Source of the DNA: Kangiella koreensis DSM 16069
GTDB lineage: Bacteria > Pseudomonadota > Gammaproteobacteria > Enterobacterales > Kangiellaceae
Length of the DNA stretch: 64,000 bases
NCBI RefSeq assembly: GCF_000024085.1
Contig: NC_013166.1
Span: 1,984,001-2,048,000, forward strand
Direction of reading: 5' to 3'
The notes below the pieces were generated by a model. It did no database searches. It saw nothing but the letters and a program-made list of their open reading frames with translations, and was not told the origin of the DNA. Both the position numbers and the translations under genes were made by a program. Each line of letters starts with the position of its first letter. Within the stretch, counting starts at the first letter, position 1. This document shows, one piece after another, positions 40,276 through 50,489 of the stretch.

Positions 40276-40343
40276 CCTGTATCAATAATCTTAACGAAAT
40301 TCTATTTGCAAAAGATGCTAAATATCATTCGTTTCTCGGACTA

Positions 40344-40586
40344 CTATTGTTTACTCGCCAAATCGCTCTTCTTAACACGCTTTTTAGGATAGTTAATCCA
40401 AACAGTATCCACATTAGCATTACCTTCACGCGCCGCTTTTTCGACCAGATAAACTTTCTGCCAGTCAACCACATAAACATATTCGTCATCATCAGACGAA
40501 GCAGCATAACGGGAAGAGGTAGAGTTACACCCTGTTGCCAATACTGCAAATGCAGTAACAGCCAGAGCTAAAGGTAGTGTTTTCAT
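40344..40586 (-). CDS. Small lipoprotein (unknown)
   Basis: 80 aa with a signal peptide and lipobox LATGC (Cys20), then a Ser/Asp-rich stretch and a short conserved-looking C-terminus (YVYVVDWQKVYLVEKAAREG, VWINYPKKRV). A strong AGGAGG lies 7 nt before the ATG, which makes translation likely. No family is recognised. It is divergent from proS. Confidence 0.72.
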   Translation of the reverse strand: MKTLPLALAVTAFAVLATGCNSTSSRYAASSDDDEYVYVVDWQKVYLVEKAAREGNANVDTVWINYPKKRVKKSDLASKQ

Positions 40587-40739
40587 ACAAGCCTCCTATA
40601 AAAGACCTACCACCATAATAGTACGTTTTTTGAACAATTGGCAATTCACTTTATCTATCAAAGGCGCTTTTGAGCCCCATTAAAGCTTGCTACAATAGAC
40701 GCCCTCTATGATTTTGATAATGACAACAACGAGATACTG

Positions 40740-42455
40740 ATGCGTAGTAGCCAATACTTACTTTCCACACAAAGAGAAGATCCAAGCGACGCTGAGCTGA
40801 TCAGCCATAAGTTAATGCTCAGAGCAGGTATGATCCGCAAGATTGCCTCAGGCATGTACACCTGGCTACCTACTGGTTTACGTGTTTTACGTAAAGTAGA
40901 GGCCATTGTTCGAGAAGAAATGAACAAGGCTGGTGCCATTGAGATGTTAATGCCGAGCGTGCAACCCTCAGAATTATGGGAAGAATCAGGCCGCTGGGAC
41001 CAGTTTGGTCCAGAATTACTGCGTTTTAAAGATCGTCATGGTCGTGACTTCTGCCTGGGTCCAACCCACGAAGAAATTATCACGGCAGTCATACGCGACG
41101 AGATAAATAGCTACAAGCAACTGCCAGCAAGTTTTTATCAAATCCAGACTAAATTCCGAGATGAGGTACGTCCTCGCTTCGGCGTTATGCGCGCTCGCGA
41201 GTTCTTGATGAAAGACGCCTATTCTTTTCACGTTGATGAAGAATCATTATCAGAAACCTACCAGGTTATGCATCAAGCCTACTGCAATATTTTCGAGCGT
41301 ATTGGTCTGGATTACCGTCCGGTGTTGGCAGATACCGGAGCAATAGGTGGTAGTAACTCGCATGAATTCCACGTATTGGCAGAGTCTGGCGAAGACGCGA
41401 TTGCTTTCAGTAGTGAGGGTGATTACGCAGCCAATATCGAAAAAGCACAGAGTCTGGCACCTCAAAACGAAGCACAAGCGCCGACCCAAAACTTAATTAA
41501 AGTTGAAACACCCAATACCAAATCTATAAAGCAAGTCTGTGAGTTACTGAAAGTTAAAGCGCAACAGACGGTTAAAACCTTATTGGTGGTGGGTGAAGAT
41601 GAAAGCAATCCGGTGGTAGCTTTATGTTTACGTGGTGATCACGAGCTGAATGAAATTAAAGCTGGCAAACATCCTTTAGTCGCAGAACCGGTGCAGTTAA
41701 TTTCTGATGAAGAGGTTAAGTCTGTAGCAGGGTGCGATGTCGGCTCTGTTGGGCCATCTGGTTTAGATATCCCTATCATTGTGGATCGTGATGCTGCAGT
41801 ACTCAGTGACTTTGTCTGTGGTGCCAATGACACTGGCTTCCATTTCACAGGCGCTAACTGGCAACGTGATGCGCAAATATCCGAAGTGATGGATATTCGT
41901 AATGTAGTTGCTGGCGATCCAAGTCCAGATGGTAAAGGTATTCTGGAAATCAAACGCGGTATCGAAGTTGGGCATATTTTCCAGCTTGGTAACAAATATT
42001 CAGAGGCCATGAACTGCAAGGTACTCGACCAAAATGGCAAAGCAGTGACATTAGCCATGGGGTGTTACGGTGTCGGTGTGTCGCGCATCGTTGCCGCGGC
42101 CATTGAACAGAATTATGACAATAACGGTATTATCTGGCCACAAGCCATTGCACCATTTCAGGTTGCTATTATCCCAATGAATATGCACCGCTCGGAGCAA
42201 GTGCAGCAAATTGCTGACAAGCTCTATCAAGATCTACAACAACAGGGGATCGACGTGATTTTTGATGATCGCAAAGAGCGTCCCGGCGTTATGTTCTCAG
42301 ACATGGAACTGATTGGTGTTCCTCATCGACTAGTGGTAAGCGAACGTGGTTTGGAAAACGGTACTATCGAATATAAGAACCGCCAAAACACCGCTAAAGA
42401 TGACGTCAGTGTAGAAAATGTTGTAGATTATATTAAAGGGTTGTTACAACAATAA
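40740..42455 (+). CDS. proS: Proline--tRNA ligase (bacterial type)
   Basis: Class II synthetase charging tRNA-Pro. 571 aa with motif 1 ([23 protein letters not shown]), motif 2 region ([25 protein letters not shown]), an inserted YbaK-type editing domain that removes mischarged Ala (about 225-400) and motif 3 ([18 protein letters not shown]), followed by the anticodon-binding domain. It is followed within 5 bp by the transglycosylase gene, suggesting an operon. Confidence 0.98.
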   Translation: MRSSQYLLSTQREDPSDAELISHKLMLRAGMIRKIASGMYTWLPTGLRVLRKVEAIVREEMNKAGAIEMLMPSVQPSELWEESGRWDQFGPELLRFKDRHGRDFCLGPTHEEIITAVIRDEINSYKQLPASFYQIQTKFRDEVRPRFGVMRAREFLMKDAYSFHVDEESLSETYQVMHQAYCNIFERIGLDYRPVLADTGAIGGSNSHEFHVLAESGEDAIAFSSEGDYAANIEKAQSLAPQNEAQAPTQNLIKVETPNTKSIKQVCELLKVKAQQTVKTLLVVGEDESNPVVALCLRGDHELNEIKAGKHPLVAEPVQLISDEEVKSVAGCDVGSVGPSGLDIPIIVDRDAAVLSDFVCGANDTGFHFTGANWQRDAQISEVMDIRNVVAGDPSPDGKGILEIKRGIEVGHIFQLGNKYSEAMNCKVLDQNGKAVTLAMGCYGVGVSRIVAAAIEQNYDNNGIIWPQAIAPFQVAIIPMNMHRSEQVQQIADKLYQDLQQQGIDVIFDDRKERPGVMFSDMELIGVPHRLVVSERGLENGTIEYKNRQNTAKDDVSVENVVDYIKGLLQQ

Positions 42456-42460
42456 GTGCT

Positions 42461-43054
42461 ATGGCGTTAAGCAATATGACACCGAGTAGAAATTTTATAA
42501 TTATTGTTCTTGTCGCTTTGGCTGGTTTCACTGGAACCAGTCGGGCTCAAGAGCGACCAAACCAAGCTTTCTATGATGAGCTAAAAGCTTTGATGGAAGC
42601 TGAAAATCATTTTGTTGATCGCTATGATGCCGAAGTCTGGATGAAAGACATGTCAGGGCGTCTTGCTCGCCGCGCACCTCATATTCCCGAAGATGAACGT
42701 TTGAAAATTCTGACTTTAGTACACCGTTATGCTAATTCTTCTGGTGTTGATCCACAGCTGGTGCTCGCCATTATGGAAGTGGAAAGTAACTTTGACCGTT
42801 ATGCCCTTTCAGTGGCTAATGCACGTGGTTTAATGCAGATCATGCCTTTCTGGAAAGATGAAATCGGACATCAAAAAGATTCCCTATTTGATATGGAGAC
42901 CAATGTCAGGTACGGCTGTTATATTTTAAAACTGTATCTGGATATGGAAAAAGGTAACCTGACTTATGCACTAGGGCGTTACAATGGTTCTCGTGGCAGA
43001 GCTAAGTATCCCAATAAAGTTTACGCTGCACTGCGAAAGCGCTGGGCGCTATAA
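42461..43054 (+). CDS. Secreted lytic transglycosylase (SLT family 1)
   Basis: 197 aa with a signal peptide (IIVLVALAGFTGTSRAQ) and a catalytic SLT domain. The catalytic glutamate lies in AIMEVESNFDRYA, followed by ARGLMQIMPFW and ALGRYNGSRG. It should cleave peptidoglycan glycan strands in the periplasm, forming 1,6-anhydro-MurNAc ends. It is shorter than Slt70 and has no LysM domain. A second in-frame ATG lies at 42476. It lies between proS (5 bp) and the patatin gene (5 bp). Confidence 0.9.
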   Translation: MALSNMTPSRNFIIIVLVALAGFTGTSRAQERPNQAFYDELKALMEAENHFVDRYDAEVWMKDMSGRLARRAPHIPEDERLKILTLVHRYANSSGVDPQLVLAIMEVESNFDRYALSVANARGLMQIMPFWKDEIGHQKDSLFDMETNVRYGCYILKLYLDMEKGNLTYALGRYNGSRGRAKYPNKVYAALRKRWAL

Positions 43055-43059
43055 GACCA

Positions 43060-44286
43060 ATGACTGAACGCCCTTCAATTCCAGGACTGATTCTTAGTGG
43101 TGGCGGTGCACGTGCCGCTTATCAAGTGGGTGTCCTCAAAGCTGTTTCACAAATACTAGAACATCCAGAACAGTCTCCCTTTAGAATTGTCTCAGGTACC
43201 TCTGCTGGTGCTATTAATTCCTGCGCGGTCGCAGAGCATAGCCACCGTTTTAACGAAGGTATCAAACGACTGGAGCAGCTCTGGGCCAACCTAACGCCGG
43301 AGCAAATTTACCATACTAAGCTACGTCAGTTGTCGAGCAATGCTTTGCGTTGGATATGGAATATTTTACGTCCAGCCAGCCAACTCAAGAAACCACTGGC
43401 ACTGCTTGATAACGCACCACTACGTAAACTGCTAACCAAAGCTATTCGCTTTGATGATATTCGTGAAAATATCGACAATGGCTTCCTAGATGCAGCCTGC
43501 ATCACTGCATACAACTACAATACAGGTGATTCAGTCAGCTTCTTTCAAGGAATACCAGACTTGGTTGAGTGGCAACGCTTTCGTCGTTTTGGTAAAGCGG
43601 AAGACTTAACTTTGTCGCACCTGATGGGCTCAACTGCTATTCCCATGATATTTCCCTCCGAGCCTATCAATGATATTCACTTCGGTGACGGCTCGATGCG
43701 CTTTTTAACGCCGCTAAGCCCTACGCTGCACTTAGGCGCGAATAAACTGTTTGTGGTGACTGTTGAGCCATTGCGCGGCGAGGTAGATCACAACATCAAA
43801 ATCCCTTCTATTGGTGACATCAGCGGTCACTTATTGGACAGTATTTTCATCGACAGTCTGGAAAGTGATATCGAACGCATGATGCGTGTTAATGAATTGA
43901 TGGCACATATTCCCGAACGCGATATTGTGCGTGAGCAATTAACGCTCAAACAGGTGGATACCTTTATTATTTCGCCGAGTATTGATCCGATGGAACTTGC
44001 CGGCCAGTATTTCAAAAACTTACCACGCGGTCTGCGCTTTTTCTTTAAACGTATTGGTGTTGACGACGAAAATGGTGAAAGTATTTTGAGCTATCTGCTT
44101 TTTGATAAGTCTTTCACCAACCACTTAATCGAGCTTGGCTATCAAGATGCGATGAAGCAGGAACATAACATTTTAGACTTCTTCAACTACCAGCAAACTC
44201 AGCAGACAGATGAACCAGAGCAGAAAGATGAATCTGAGAAGAAAGAGACGCCTCAACAAAAAAAACTATCTCCGCAAGATCTATAA
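43060..44286 (+). CDS. Patatin-like phospholipase
   Basis: 408 aa with a full patatin core: oxyanion GGGARAAYQVG at about residues 12-22, nucleophile GTSAG near 49-53 and the dyad aspartate in HFGDGSM near 207-213. A hydrophilic Glu/Gln/Lys-rich tail (last 30 residues) follows. It should act as a serine lipid acyl hydrolase. The C-terminal half (DUF3336-like) is unrecognised. It is probably co-transcribed with proS and the transglycosylase (5-bp gap). Confidence 0.9.
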   Translation: MTERPSIPGLILSGGGARAAYQVGVLKAVSQILEHPEQSPFRIVSGTSAGAINSCAVAEHSHRFNEGIKRLEQLWANLTPEQIYHTKLRQLSSNALRWIWNILRPASQLKKPLALLDNAPLRKLLTKAIRFDDIRENIDNGFLDAACITAYNYNTGDSVSFFQGIPDLVEWQRFRRFGKAEDLTLSHLMGSTAIPMIFPSEPINDIHFGDGSMRFLTPLSPTLHLGANKLFVVTVEPLRGEVDHNIKIPSIGDISGHLLDSIFIDSLESDIERMMRVNELMAHIPERDIVREQLTLKQVDTFIISPSIDPMELAGQYFKNLPRGLRFFFKRIGVDDENGESILSYLLFDKSFTNHLIELGYQDAMKQEHNILDFFNYQQTQQTDEPEQKDESEKKETPQQKKLSPQDL

Positions 44287-44304
44287 TTTCTAAGAGCAGC
44301 CTCT

Positions 44305-45360
44305 ATGAACAGCTTTGATGATTTTTTTGCACATTACCCACCGGAAGTTGCGCCTTTTTTGCATCAAATGCTGGCCGACTATCAAGCAACTCAACCCTAT
44401 AAAGGATTCTCAATCGTCCATAATGTTCCACTAACTCAAACTACCCTGCTAAAGATTGCCTGCCTCAAGGCTGCTGGCGCCGATCTCATCGTAACTAATC
44501 CAAGTTTCATGAACGAAGACCAAGATGCGATACAAATTTTAGAGAATGAAAAGGTTTCTTATGTACCGCTTGAGCAAGTCAAAGGTGAATTTGATTTCCT
44601 ACTCGACTGTGGTGCTGAGCTGGTCGACTCCTGTTATGCACGTAAGGGCATTGTCGAGCTTACACGAACTGGTGCCATGCGTTACCAACAGCACAAAGAA
44701 TTTCATGTTCCAATTGTGTCAGTGGATGATACTCGATTAAAGTGTCTGGAAACTTGCCTGGGTACTGGTGAAGGGGTTTACCGTGCGATTACACAAATCG
44801 CCAATATAGACCTAACTAACAAGAATATTTTGATTTTTGGTTACGGTAAAGTTGGTATTGGCATCGCTTATTATTTCTCAAAGATCACACCCAACATCAT
44901 TATTGCTGAAGCCGACAGAGAGCGTTTAACACTCATAGAGCACCGCGGTCATCAAAGTGTTGATGCCAAGCAATCTCAATTGATTGAACATGCCGCAGAA
45001 GCTAGCGACCTGATTATTACCGCCACAGGACTGAAAGATATCATTAGTGATAACTATCACACAGGGGCATTTAAAGACAAACTCCTTGCCAATGCTGGAG
45101 CAGAAGATGAATTCGGCTTTGCTTTTGAAGCAAGCGAAGTATTAGCTGATAAAAAACCGGTTAATTTTATTCTCAAAGAACCGACTCTGATGGAGTTTCT
45201 TGATCCGATTTTCTATGCTCATAATATTGCTATAGACGACGCGCTGAGTAATAAGAAAACAGGATTTAGAGCTTTAGATAGCAAGACTGATCAAGCCATT
45301 GTTTCACAATGGGCAGAGCATCATGATTGGACGCTAGACCAGTTGAATGCAATCTTTTAA
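44305..45360 (+). CDS. Divergent S-adenosylhomocysteine hydrolase-like protein
   Basis: A 351-aa relative of SAH hydrolase with the NAD-binding loop FGYGKVGIG at 178-186 and the adjacent lysine region DDTRLKCLETCLGTGEG (140-156). It is some 80-140 residues shorter than true SAH hydrolases. The family's Glu-Glu catalytic pair region (EETTTG in classical enzymes) reads ELTRTGAM here, and the C-terminal substrate-clasp region looks reduced. SAH hydrolysis is therefore uncertain; another NAD-linked ring chemistry is possible. It lies 18 bp after the patatin gene. Confidence 0.7.
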   Translation: MNSFDDFFAHYPPEVAPFLHQMLADYQATQPYKGFSIVHNVPLTQTTLLKIACLKAAGADLIVTNPSFMNEDQDAIQILENEKVSYVPLEQVKGEFDFLLDCGAELVDSCYARKGIVELTRTGAMRYQQHKEFHVPIVSVDDTRLKCLETCLGTGEGVYRAITQIANIDLTNKNILIFGYGKVGIGIAYYFSKITPNIIIAEADRERLTLIEHRGHQSVDAKQSQLIEHAAEASDLIITATGLKDIISDNYHTGAFKDKLLANAGAEDEFGFAFEASEVLADKKPVNFILKEPTLMEFLDPIFYAHNIAIDDALSNKKTGFRALDSKTDQAIVSQWAEHHDWTLDQLNAIF

Positions 45361-45411
45361 TGATTATGTTTTAATTTTATAACACCATAGACAATGTAAT
45401 AACGGGACATC

Positions 45412-45936
45412 ATGCAAAAACCAAAACTAATACTGCCTATTCTATGCTTTGCGATAATTTTTGCAGGAATACTTTATTCTCTTTACCCTGATGCAGAGTT
45501 AAATAAAGATGTCCAGAACCACTCTCAAAGCAAGCTGACAATACCTATTCAAACCGTGACTAATAATAGTTCATCAACAGAAAGTGATATTGAGGTTGAG
45601 GTGACACAATCAACTCAAGTGATACCAACTCAAGTGAATGAGCTATCTGGTGAAAATGATGAAAGCCAAGTCACTGATGATTTATACGCTAAAGAGGTTG
45701 CGTTAAGAGACGTGCTATACAAAATCATGGAAGAGTACCCCAATATAACAATAGATAAGGTCAACTGTGAAATTAAAGAGTGTACACTCAAATACACATC
45801 TTATGACCAATCAAGCAAAGCGGTCACAAATCAGGTATTAAAAGAATATATAGATACCTATGGTGAAAATGTTCAGTTGAAAAATGTACTTGAAAACAAT
45901 GGAAAAACTTTAGTTGAAATAGTCATTAAGAACTAA
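45412..45936 (+). CDS. Membrane-anchored hypothetical protein with a Cys-x4-Cys domain
   Basis: 174 aa, unrecognised. One N-terminal hydrophobic anchor (about residues 5-25, LPILCFAIIFAGILYSLYP) is followed by a Ser/Thr/Glu-rich linker and a C-terminal domain with VNCEIKECTLKY (Cys-x4-Cys). It has the same plan as the 24535-25203 protein. GGGA lies before the ATG. It ends convergent to tilS. Confidence 0.6.
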   Translation: MQKPKLILPILCFAIIFAGILYSLYPDAELNKDVQNHSQSKLTIPIQTVTNNSSSTESDIEVEVTQSTQVIPTQVNELSGENDESQVTDDLYAKEVALRDVLYKIMEEYPNITIDKVNCEIKECTLKYTSYDQSSKAVTNQVLKEYIDTYGENVQLKNVLENNGKTLVEIVIKN

Positions 45937-45959
45937 GTTAAGTCACTTTATGCAAGCGC

Positions 45960-47231
45960 TTATCTCGCCAAGAATATCGCGCGAAGCTCACCCTCAAACT
46001 CTAATAACAAAACCTGATCTCGCTGCCACGGTGGGATGCCCTGCTCCTGAAAATAATTCTTTAATGAGATGCTCGGCTTACTTGGCTCAAATCGAATACG
46101 CTCGCCACCTTGTCGTCCTTTGACCATTAATTCTTTACCAACCAGGTGTGGGTGATTCTGTTGCAACCAGTTCAGCGGAATCAACAACTGTTCATTATGA
46201 GTCAAGTCACGGTCAGTAAGCCAAATGAGTTCAAATTCCGCATAATCCACGCCCGTTTCGGTGACCCAATAAAGGCCATCACGATATCGTCTGATTGAGC
46301 CACTGCTCATTTCAATAGCAGGATTAGCATCTTCTTTGGCATCGAGCATTTGCGTCTGGATTTGCTGTAATACTGCTTGGCTTGGCATATCCGCACCACA
46401 GCCTTCTAACCAGTAGCGGAGAAGATTTCTAACTCGTTGCGGGCTTAACTGTCTTACTTCTGCTAACACCAATGAGTTTTGCTTTACTTCATAACAGTTT
46501 TCGAAATCAATCGCCGCCAGTTCATCCAATAGTTGCTGATTGTCAGCTTGAATCTCACTCGCCGAAGCTATCACTTTTGATGCCTGCGGCCATTTCTGTT
46601 CAACCAATGGCATCACTTGATGACGCACAAAATTACGCCTTATATCTGTATCTTGATTGGTGGGGTCTTCGATGGCTTGTAATCCATTAGAATTACAGTA
46701 ACTCTCTAGTGCTTTTCTGGACACGGTCAATAATGGGCGAGCCAGATAGCCTTGCGCAAAGTCTGTAAGCTTTGGCATAGACGCCAGACCTTTACTGCCT
46801 GCACCACGAAACAGCTGCAACAGGAACGTCTCAGCCTGATCATTCAAATGCTGACCAGTTACTAAACACGTCTGAGGATTCGGCACAAATTCAGATAGCG
46901 CCTGATAACGCGCTTTACGGGCGGTGCTTTCAAGGCTTGCTAAATCCTTATCGACTTCAACTTGGACCGACTGAAAAGGAATGTCTAAGGACTCACAGAA
47001 GCGTTGGTTTTGCTTTGCCCAATCTGAAGATGGCGCTTGCAATTGATGATCAATATACACAGCCGACAACGAATAGCTGGAATCAGATGTTCTAGCCAAA
47101 TGCAGTGCATGCAATAAGCTCAGCGAATCAACACCACCACTTAATGCAACAACGATATGATTTATAGATTTAGAAATGCAAAGAGCCAGAAACTCATCGA
47201 TCGCTTGAGAAACTGGCTCTGATTTTGTCAT
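45960..47231 (-). CDS. tilS: tRNA(Ile)-lysidine synthetase
   Basis: Modifies the wobble C34 of tRNA-Ile2 (CAU) to lysidine so that it reads AUA codons. The PP-loop ATPase motif ALSGGVDSLSLLH is at residues 27-40, and ATARKARY and TGQHLNDQAETFLLQLFRGAG are family-typical. The C-terminal domains are present (423 aa). It follows accA by 9 bp, as in many gammaproteobacteria. Confidence 0.96.
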   Translation of the reverse strand: MTKSEPVSQAIDEFLALCISKSINHIVVALSGGVDSLSLLHALHLARTSDSSYSLSAVYIDHQLQAPSSDWAKQNQRFCESLDIPFQSVQVEVDKDLASLESTARKARYQALSEFVPNPQTCLVTGQHLNDQAETFLLQLFRGAGSKGLASMPKLTDFAQGYLARPLLTVSRKALESYCNSNGLQAIEDPTNQDTDIRRNFVRHQVMPLVEQKWPQASKVIASASEIQADNQQLLDELAAIDFENCYEVKQNSLVLAEVRQLSPQRVRNLLRYWLEGCGADMPSQAVLQQIQTQMLDAKEDANPAIEMSSGSIRRYRDGLYWVTETGVDYAEFELIWLTDRDLTHNEQLLIPLNWLQQNHPHLVGKELMVKGRQGGERIRFEPSKPSISLKNYFQEQGIPPWQRDQVLLLEFEGELRAIFLAR

Positions 47232-47240
47232 AAGAAAAGA

Positions 47241-48200
47241 TTATTCTTCGCTGACAGTACCGAACGACATCAGCTTGTTGTAACGCTTGGCGAGCAATTG
47301 ATCAACGCTCAATTTTTCAAGGTCGTCCATATCTTTCACTAAACGCTCTTTTAAGCTTTTACCCATCGCAAAATAATCACGATGACCGCCGCCTAATGGT
47401 TCAGCAACGATATTGTCGATCAGGCCAAGGCTCTTGATACGCTCAGCAGTAATCCCCATCGCTTGCGCCGCTTCTTCTGCTTTCTCAGCACTCTTCCAAA
47501 GAATCGAGGCACAGCCTTCAGGTGAAATCACCGAGTAAGTCGAATATTGAAGCATGTTAACACGGTCACCAACACCAATCGCCAATGCACCACCGGAACC
47601 ACCTTCACCAATCACAGTAGCGATAATAGGGACTTCAAGGCGCGACATCACTTTTAGGTTTCGAGCAATCGCTTCACTCTGACCACGTTCTTCAGCACCC
47701 ACGCCTGGAAATGCCCCTGGCGTATCAATGAAGGTGAATACTGGTAGCGAGAAACGCTCAGCAAGCTCCATGATGCGCTTGGCTTTACGATAGCCTTCCG
47801 GACGTGACATACCAAAGTTATGCTTAATTTTCTCTTTGGTATCACGACCCTTTTGATGGCCAATGACTACCACGGGCTTATCATTCAATCGCGCGAGTCC
47901 ACCGACAATTGACGCATCATCGGAATAGGCTCTGTCGCCTGCCAACTCATCAAAGTCAGTGAATATGTGCTCAATATAATCACGAGTGTAAGGACGCTGC
48001 GGGTGACGCGCTAATTGCGCAACCTGCCACGGCGTTAGGTCAGAAAAGATTTGCTTAGTGAGGTCTTTCGACTTCTTTTTTAAACGCTCAATCTCTTCGC
48101 TAATATTGATTTCAGTATCTTCGCCCATCATGCGCAATTCGTCGATTTGCGCTTCTAATTCTGCGATAGGACGTTCAAAGTCTAGAAAATTCAAACTCAT
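47241..48200 (-). CDS. accA: Acetyl-CoA carboxylase carboxyltransferase subunit alpha
   Basis: With AccD, transfers CO2 from carboxybiotin to acetyl-CoA to give malonyl-CoA. 319 aa. Motifs [38 protein letters not shown] and [14 protein letters not shown] are intact. tilS lies 9 bp downstream. dnaE, which normally lies just upstream, is 13 kb away (61661) on the same strand. Confidence 0.98.
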   Translation of the reverse strand: MSLNFLDFERPIAELEAQIDELRMMGEDTEINISEEIERLKKKSKDLTKQIFSDLTPWQVAQLARHPQRPYTRDYIEHIFTDFDELAGDRAYSDDASIVGGLARLNDKPVVVIGHQKGRDTKEKIKHNFGMSRPEGYRKAKRIMELAERFSLPVFTFIDTPGAFPGVGAEERGQSEAIARNLKVMSRLEVPIIATVIGEGGSGGALAIGVGDRVNMLQYSTYSVISPEGCASILWKSAEKAEEAAQAMGITAERIKSLGLIDNIVAEPLGGGHRDYFAMGKSLKERLVKDMDDLEKLSVDQLLAKRYNKLMSFGTVSEE

Positions 48201-48452
48201 GCCTTATAAAACGGTTAGTTAGTGGCGTATAAGGGGCAATATTCTACCCTTATTTGCTTTGATAATGAATGGTAACTTGACTGGTCTAAACTGTCAGCCT
48301 TTATCGTCGCAAAACATTAATAATTGGGCATTTCTTCTCTATTAAGCCCAAATAAACAAAGCAATCCTGATATTGATTCAGTTCCGAATATGGCTATTCA
48401 GGTTACATTATCCTGCTAAGATAGTGACACTTTGAACCAATAATCACTATTT

Positions 48453-49838
48453 ATGCTGACAACGGCAACTATCAAAACCTACCAACAAGCCCGTCTGGCT
48501 CGCGATCCGCGCTTCGACGGCACTTTTTTTGTCGCTGTCAAAACCACAGGCATCTACTGTCGCCCCATATGCCCTGCACCAGCGCCCAAAGAAGAAAATG
48601 TCAGTTATTATTCCAGTTCCGTGCAGGCGCAAGAAGCAGGCTTTCGGCCCTGCTTACGCTGTCGTCCCGAAACCGCCCCGCTTTCAGCAGCCTGGCTCGG
48701 CAATCAGGCAGTGCTAACAAAAGCGGTAACACGGATACAGGCAGGAGCTTTGAACCAGACCTCATTACAGGATTTCAGCGAATCCATGGGCATCACTGAT
48801 CGCTACCTGCGCAAATTGTTCCAACAGTATCTTGGTGTTTCACCGATAACCTATGCCAATCACTTGCGCCTGATGTTTGCTAAACAGCTGCTCCATCAAA
48901 CCCAACTGCCTATTACTGATATTGCATTCATCGCTGGCTTTAACAGCGTGCGTCGCTTTAATGACAGCTTTAAGGCCACCATGAAACTGAGCCCCAGTAA
49001 CTTACGAAATAAATTAAACAAGCAACAAGCCCTGCAAGAATCGCAAGCTATTCAATTAAAACTACATTATCGCCCACCCTATGACTGGTCGCTGATGCAA
49101 GACTTTTTAAAACAACGAGAGCTGTCTGCCATCGAAACCGTTACTGACAACTGCTACGGTCGTACTTTCAGCATAGACAGCAGCAAGGGTCATTTTAGCG
49201 CAGAGATTGATCCGTCAAGATCATCGTTCAATGTCACCATTGAAATGGACGATATGAGCAAACTGCTAACCGCCACGCACCACATCCGTCGCGTATTGGA
49301 TCTCAACAGTGATCTGGAAGTAATAGAAAATTCACTGGCACAGGACGTGAATATAAAACCTGTACTGAAATCAGGGCTGAGACTCCCCGCCACCTGGGAT
49401 ACCTTTGAAGCCGGCGTTAAAGCGATCCTAGGACAACAAGTTTCCGTCAAAGCTGCTTATACGCATACCGCCAGCGTCATCGAACAATTAGGCAGCAAAT
49501 ACAACGACCAATACAAACTGTTCCCCACCGCCAAGCAAATCGTCAATGGTGATTTAACTTTCCTAAAAATGCCCAATAGTCGTAAACAGACACTGCATGA
49601 TTTTGCCCAGTGGTATCTCAGCACCAGTGGTGAAGATTTAGCATCGATACTGGACATCAAAGGTATAGGCCCCTGGACTTACGAATACATCAAACTACGC
49701 AGCGGCATGGATAGTGATGCCTTCCCTGAAAAAGATCTTGGGGTCATCAAAGCCATGGAGCAATATAACCTCACCAATAGCGAGCAATGGCAACCTTGGC
49801 GCAGTTACGCAACCTTGCAACTTTGGCATAGCCTTTAA
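48453..49838 (+). CDS. Ada-like/AlkA fusion: regulator and 3-methyladenine DNA glycosylase
   Basis: 461 aa. An N-terminal Ada metal-binding domain has four cysteines (Cys36, Cys40, Cys67, Cys70), where alkyl transfer from methylphosphotriesters is expected. An AraC-type HTH follows at about 85-185 (FIAGFNSVRRFNDSFKATMKLSPSN). The C-terminal AlkA part has a helix-hairpin-helix (ILDIKGIGPWTYEYIKL) and the catalytic aspartate in FPEKDLGV near 428. Sensor, activator and glycosylase are thus one polypeptide, without a C-terminal Ogt domain. ogt follows 12 bp later. Confidence 0.92.
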   Translation: MLTTATIKTYQQARLARDPRFDGTFFVAVKTTGIYCRPICPAPAPKEENVSYYSSSVQAQEAGFRPCLRCRPETAPLSAAWLGNQAVLTKAVTRIQAGALNQTSLQDFSESMGITDRYLRKLFQQYLGVSPITYANHLRLMFAKQLLHQTQLPITDIAFIAGFNSVRRFNDSFKATMKLSPSNLRNKLNKQQALQESQAIQLKLHYRPPYDWSLMQDFLKQRELSAIETVTDNCYGRTFSIDSSKGHFSAEIDPSRSSFNVTIEMDDMSKLLTATHHIRRVLDLNSDLEVIENSLAQDVNIKPVLKSGLRLPATWDTFEAGVKAILGQQVSVKAAYTHTASVIEQLGSKYNDQYKLFPTAKQIVNGDLTFLKMPNSRKQTLHDFAQWYLSTSGEDLASILDIKGIGPWTYEYIKLRSGMDSDAFPEKDLGVIKAMEQYNLTNSEQWQPWRSYATLQLWHSL

Positions 49839-49850
49839 CAGAGCAATTTC

Positions 49851-50333
49851 ATGAAAACACAAATCTATTATCAGCAATCATCCTGTCCATTTGGAACAGT
49901 GCACATTTACGCAAACGAGCACCACCTCAAAGCGGTTTTATTTAAACCATGGGACAAAATTGCGACCAATGATCTGATCAATAAAAGTAATGACATAGTT
50001 GAACAAACTCGCCATCAGTTACAAGAATATTTTCAGGGCAAACGTCAAGAATTCGACCTACCCCTAAAAGCAGACGGCACCGACTTTCAACAAACCGTCT
50101 GGCAAGCCCTCTGTAAAATCCCTTTTGGTGAAACCTGGAACTATGGCCAACTCGCCCAAGCCATCGGCAACAAAAATGCCAGCCGCGCCGTCGGCGCAGC
50201 CAACGGTAAAAATCCGATATCCATAATTGTTCCTTGCCACCGCGTTATCGGCGCCAATGGCACCCTAACAGGCTACGCAGGAGGATTAACAATAAAAGAA
50301 TGGCTGTTAAAACATGAAGGGATAATTGAATAA
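49851..50333 (+). CDS. ogt: Methylated-DNA--protein-cysteine methyltransferase
   Basis: 160 aa. Repairs O6-alkylguanine by irreversible transfer to its own cysteine. The active-site motif VPCHRVIG has the acceptor Cys129; the helix-turn-helix [13 protein letters not shown] precedes it. It lies 12 bp after the Ada-AlkA fusion, so both probably form an inducible adaptive-response operon. Confidence 0.96.
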   Translation: MKTQIYYQQSSCPFGTVHIYANEHHLKAVLFKPWDKIATNDLINKSNDIVEQTRHQLQEYFQGKRQEFDLPLKADGTDFQQTVWQALCKIPFGETWNYGQLAQAIGNKNASRAVGAANGKNPISIIVPCHRVIGANGTLTGYAGGLTIKEWLLKHEGIIE

Positions 50334-50380
50334 CGATAGTGGGTGTCTTGGCCAGAAATAAGCCCCTCACCAGCTTGTCA

Positions 50381-50401
50381 TTGTCGGGCTTGACCCGACA
50401 A
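50381..50401. repeat. GTCGGG palindromic repeat
   Basis: Perfect 8-bp arms TTGTCGGG / CCCGACAA around CTTGA, about 50 bp after the ogt stop. It is a common dispersed hairpin type and may double as a terminator. Confidence 0.65.
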
Positions 50402-50445
50402 TCCAGTGACTTTAAAAAAGGGGTACACTTAAATTATACCACCCA

Positions 50446-50462
50446 AAGAGGTCGGACCTCTT
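50446..50462. promoter_or_regulatory. Inverted repeat overlapping a -35 element
   Basis: AAGAGGTC-G-GACCTCTT, 8-bp perfect arms with a single central base, shares its last two bases with the -35 hexamer at 50461. The position is right for a repressor operator; no adjacent regulator is identified. Confidence 0.5.
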
Positions 50463-50489
50463 GACAGTGGAAATAAAATGACCTATAAA
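50461..50489 (+). promoter_or_regulatory. Near-consensus sigma70 promoter
   Basis: TTGACA (50461-50466), a 17-bp spacer and TATAAA (50484-50489). Transcription would start near 50496 on the plus strand and run to the terminator at 50839-50868, giving an RNA of about 370 nt. Confidence 0.75.
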
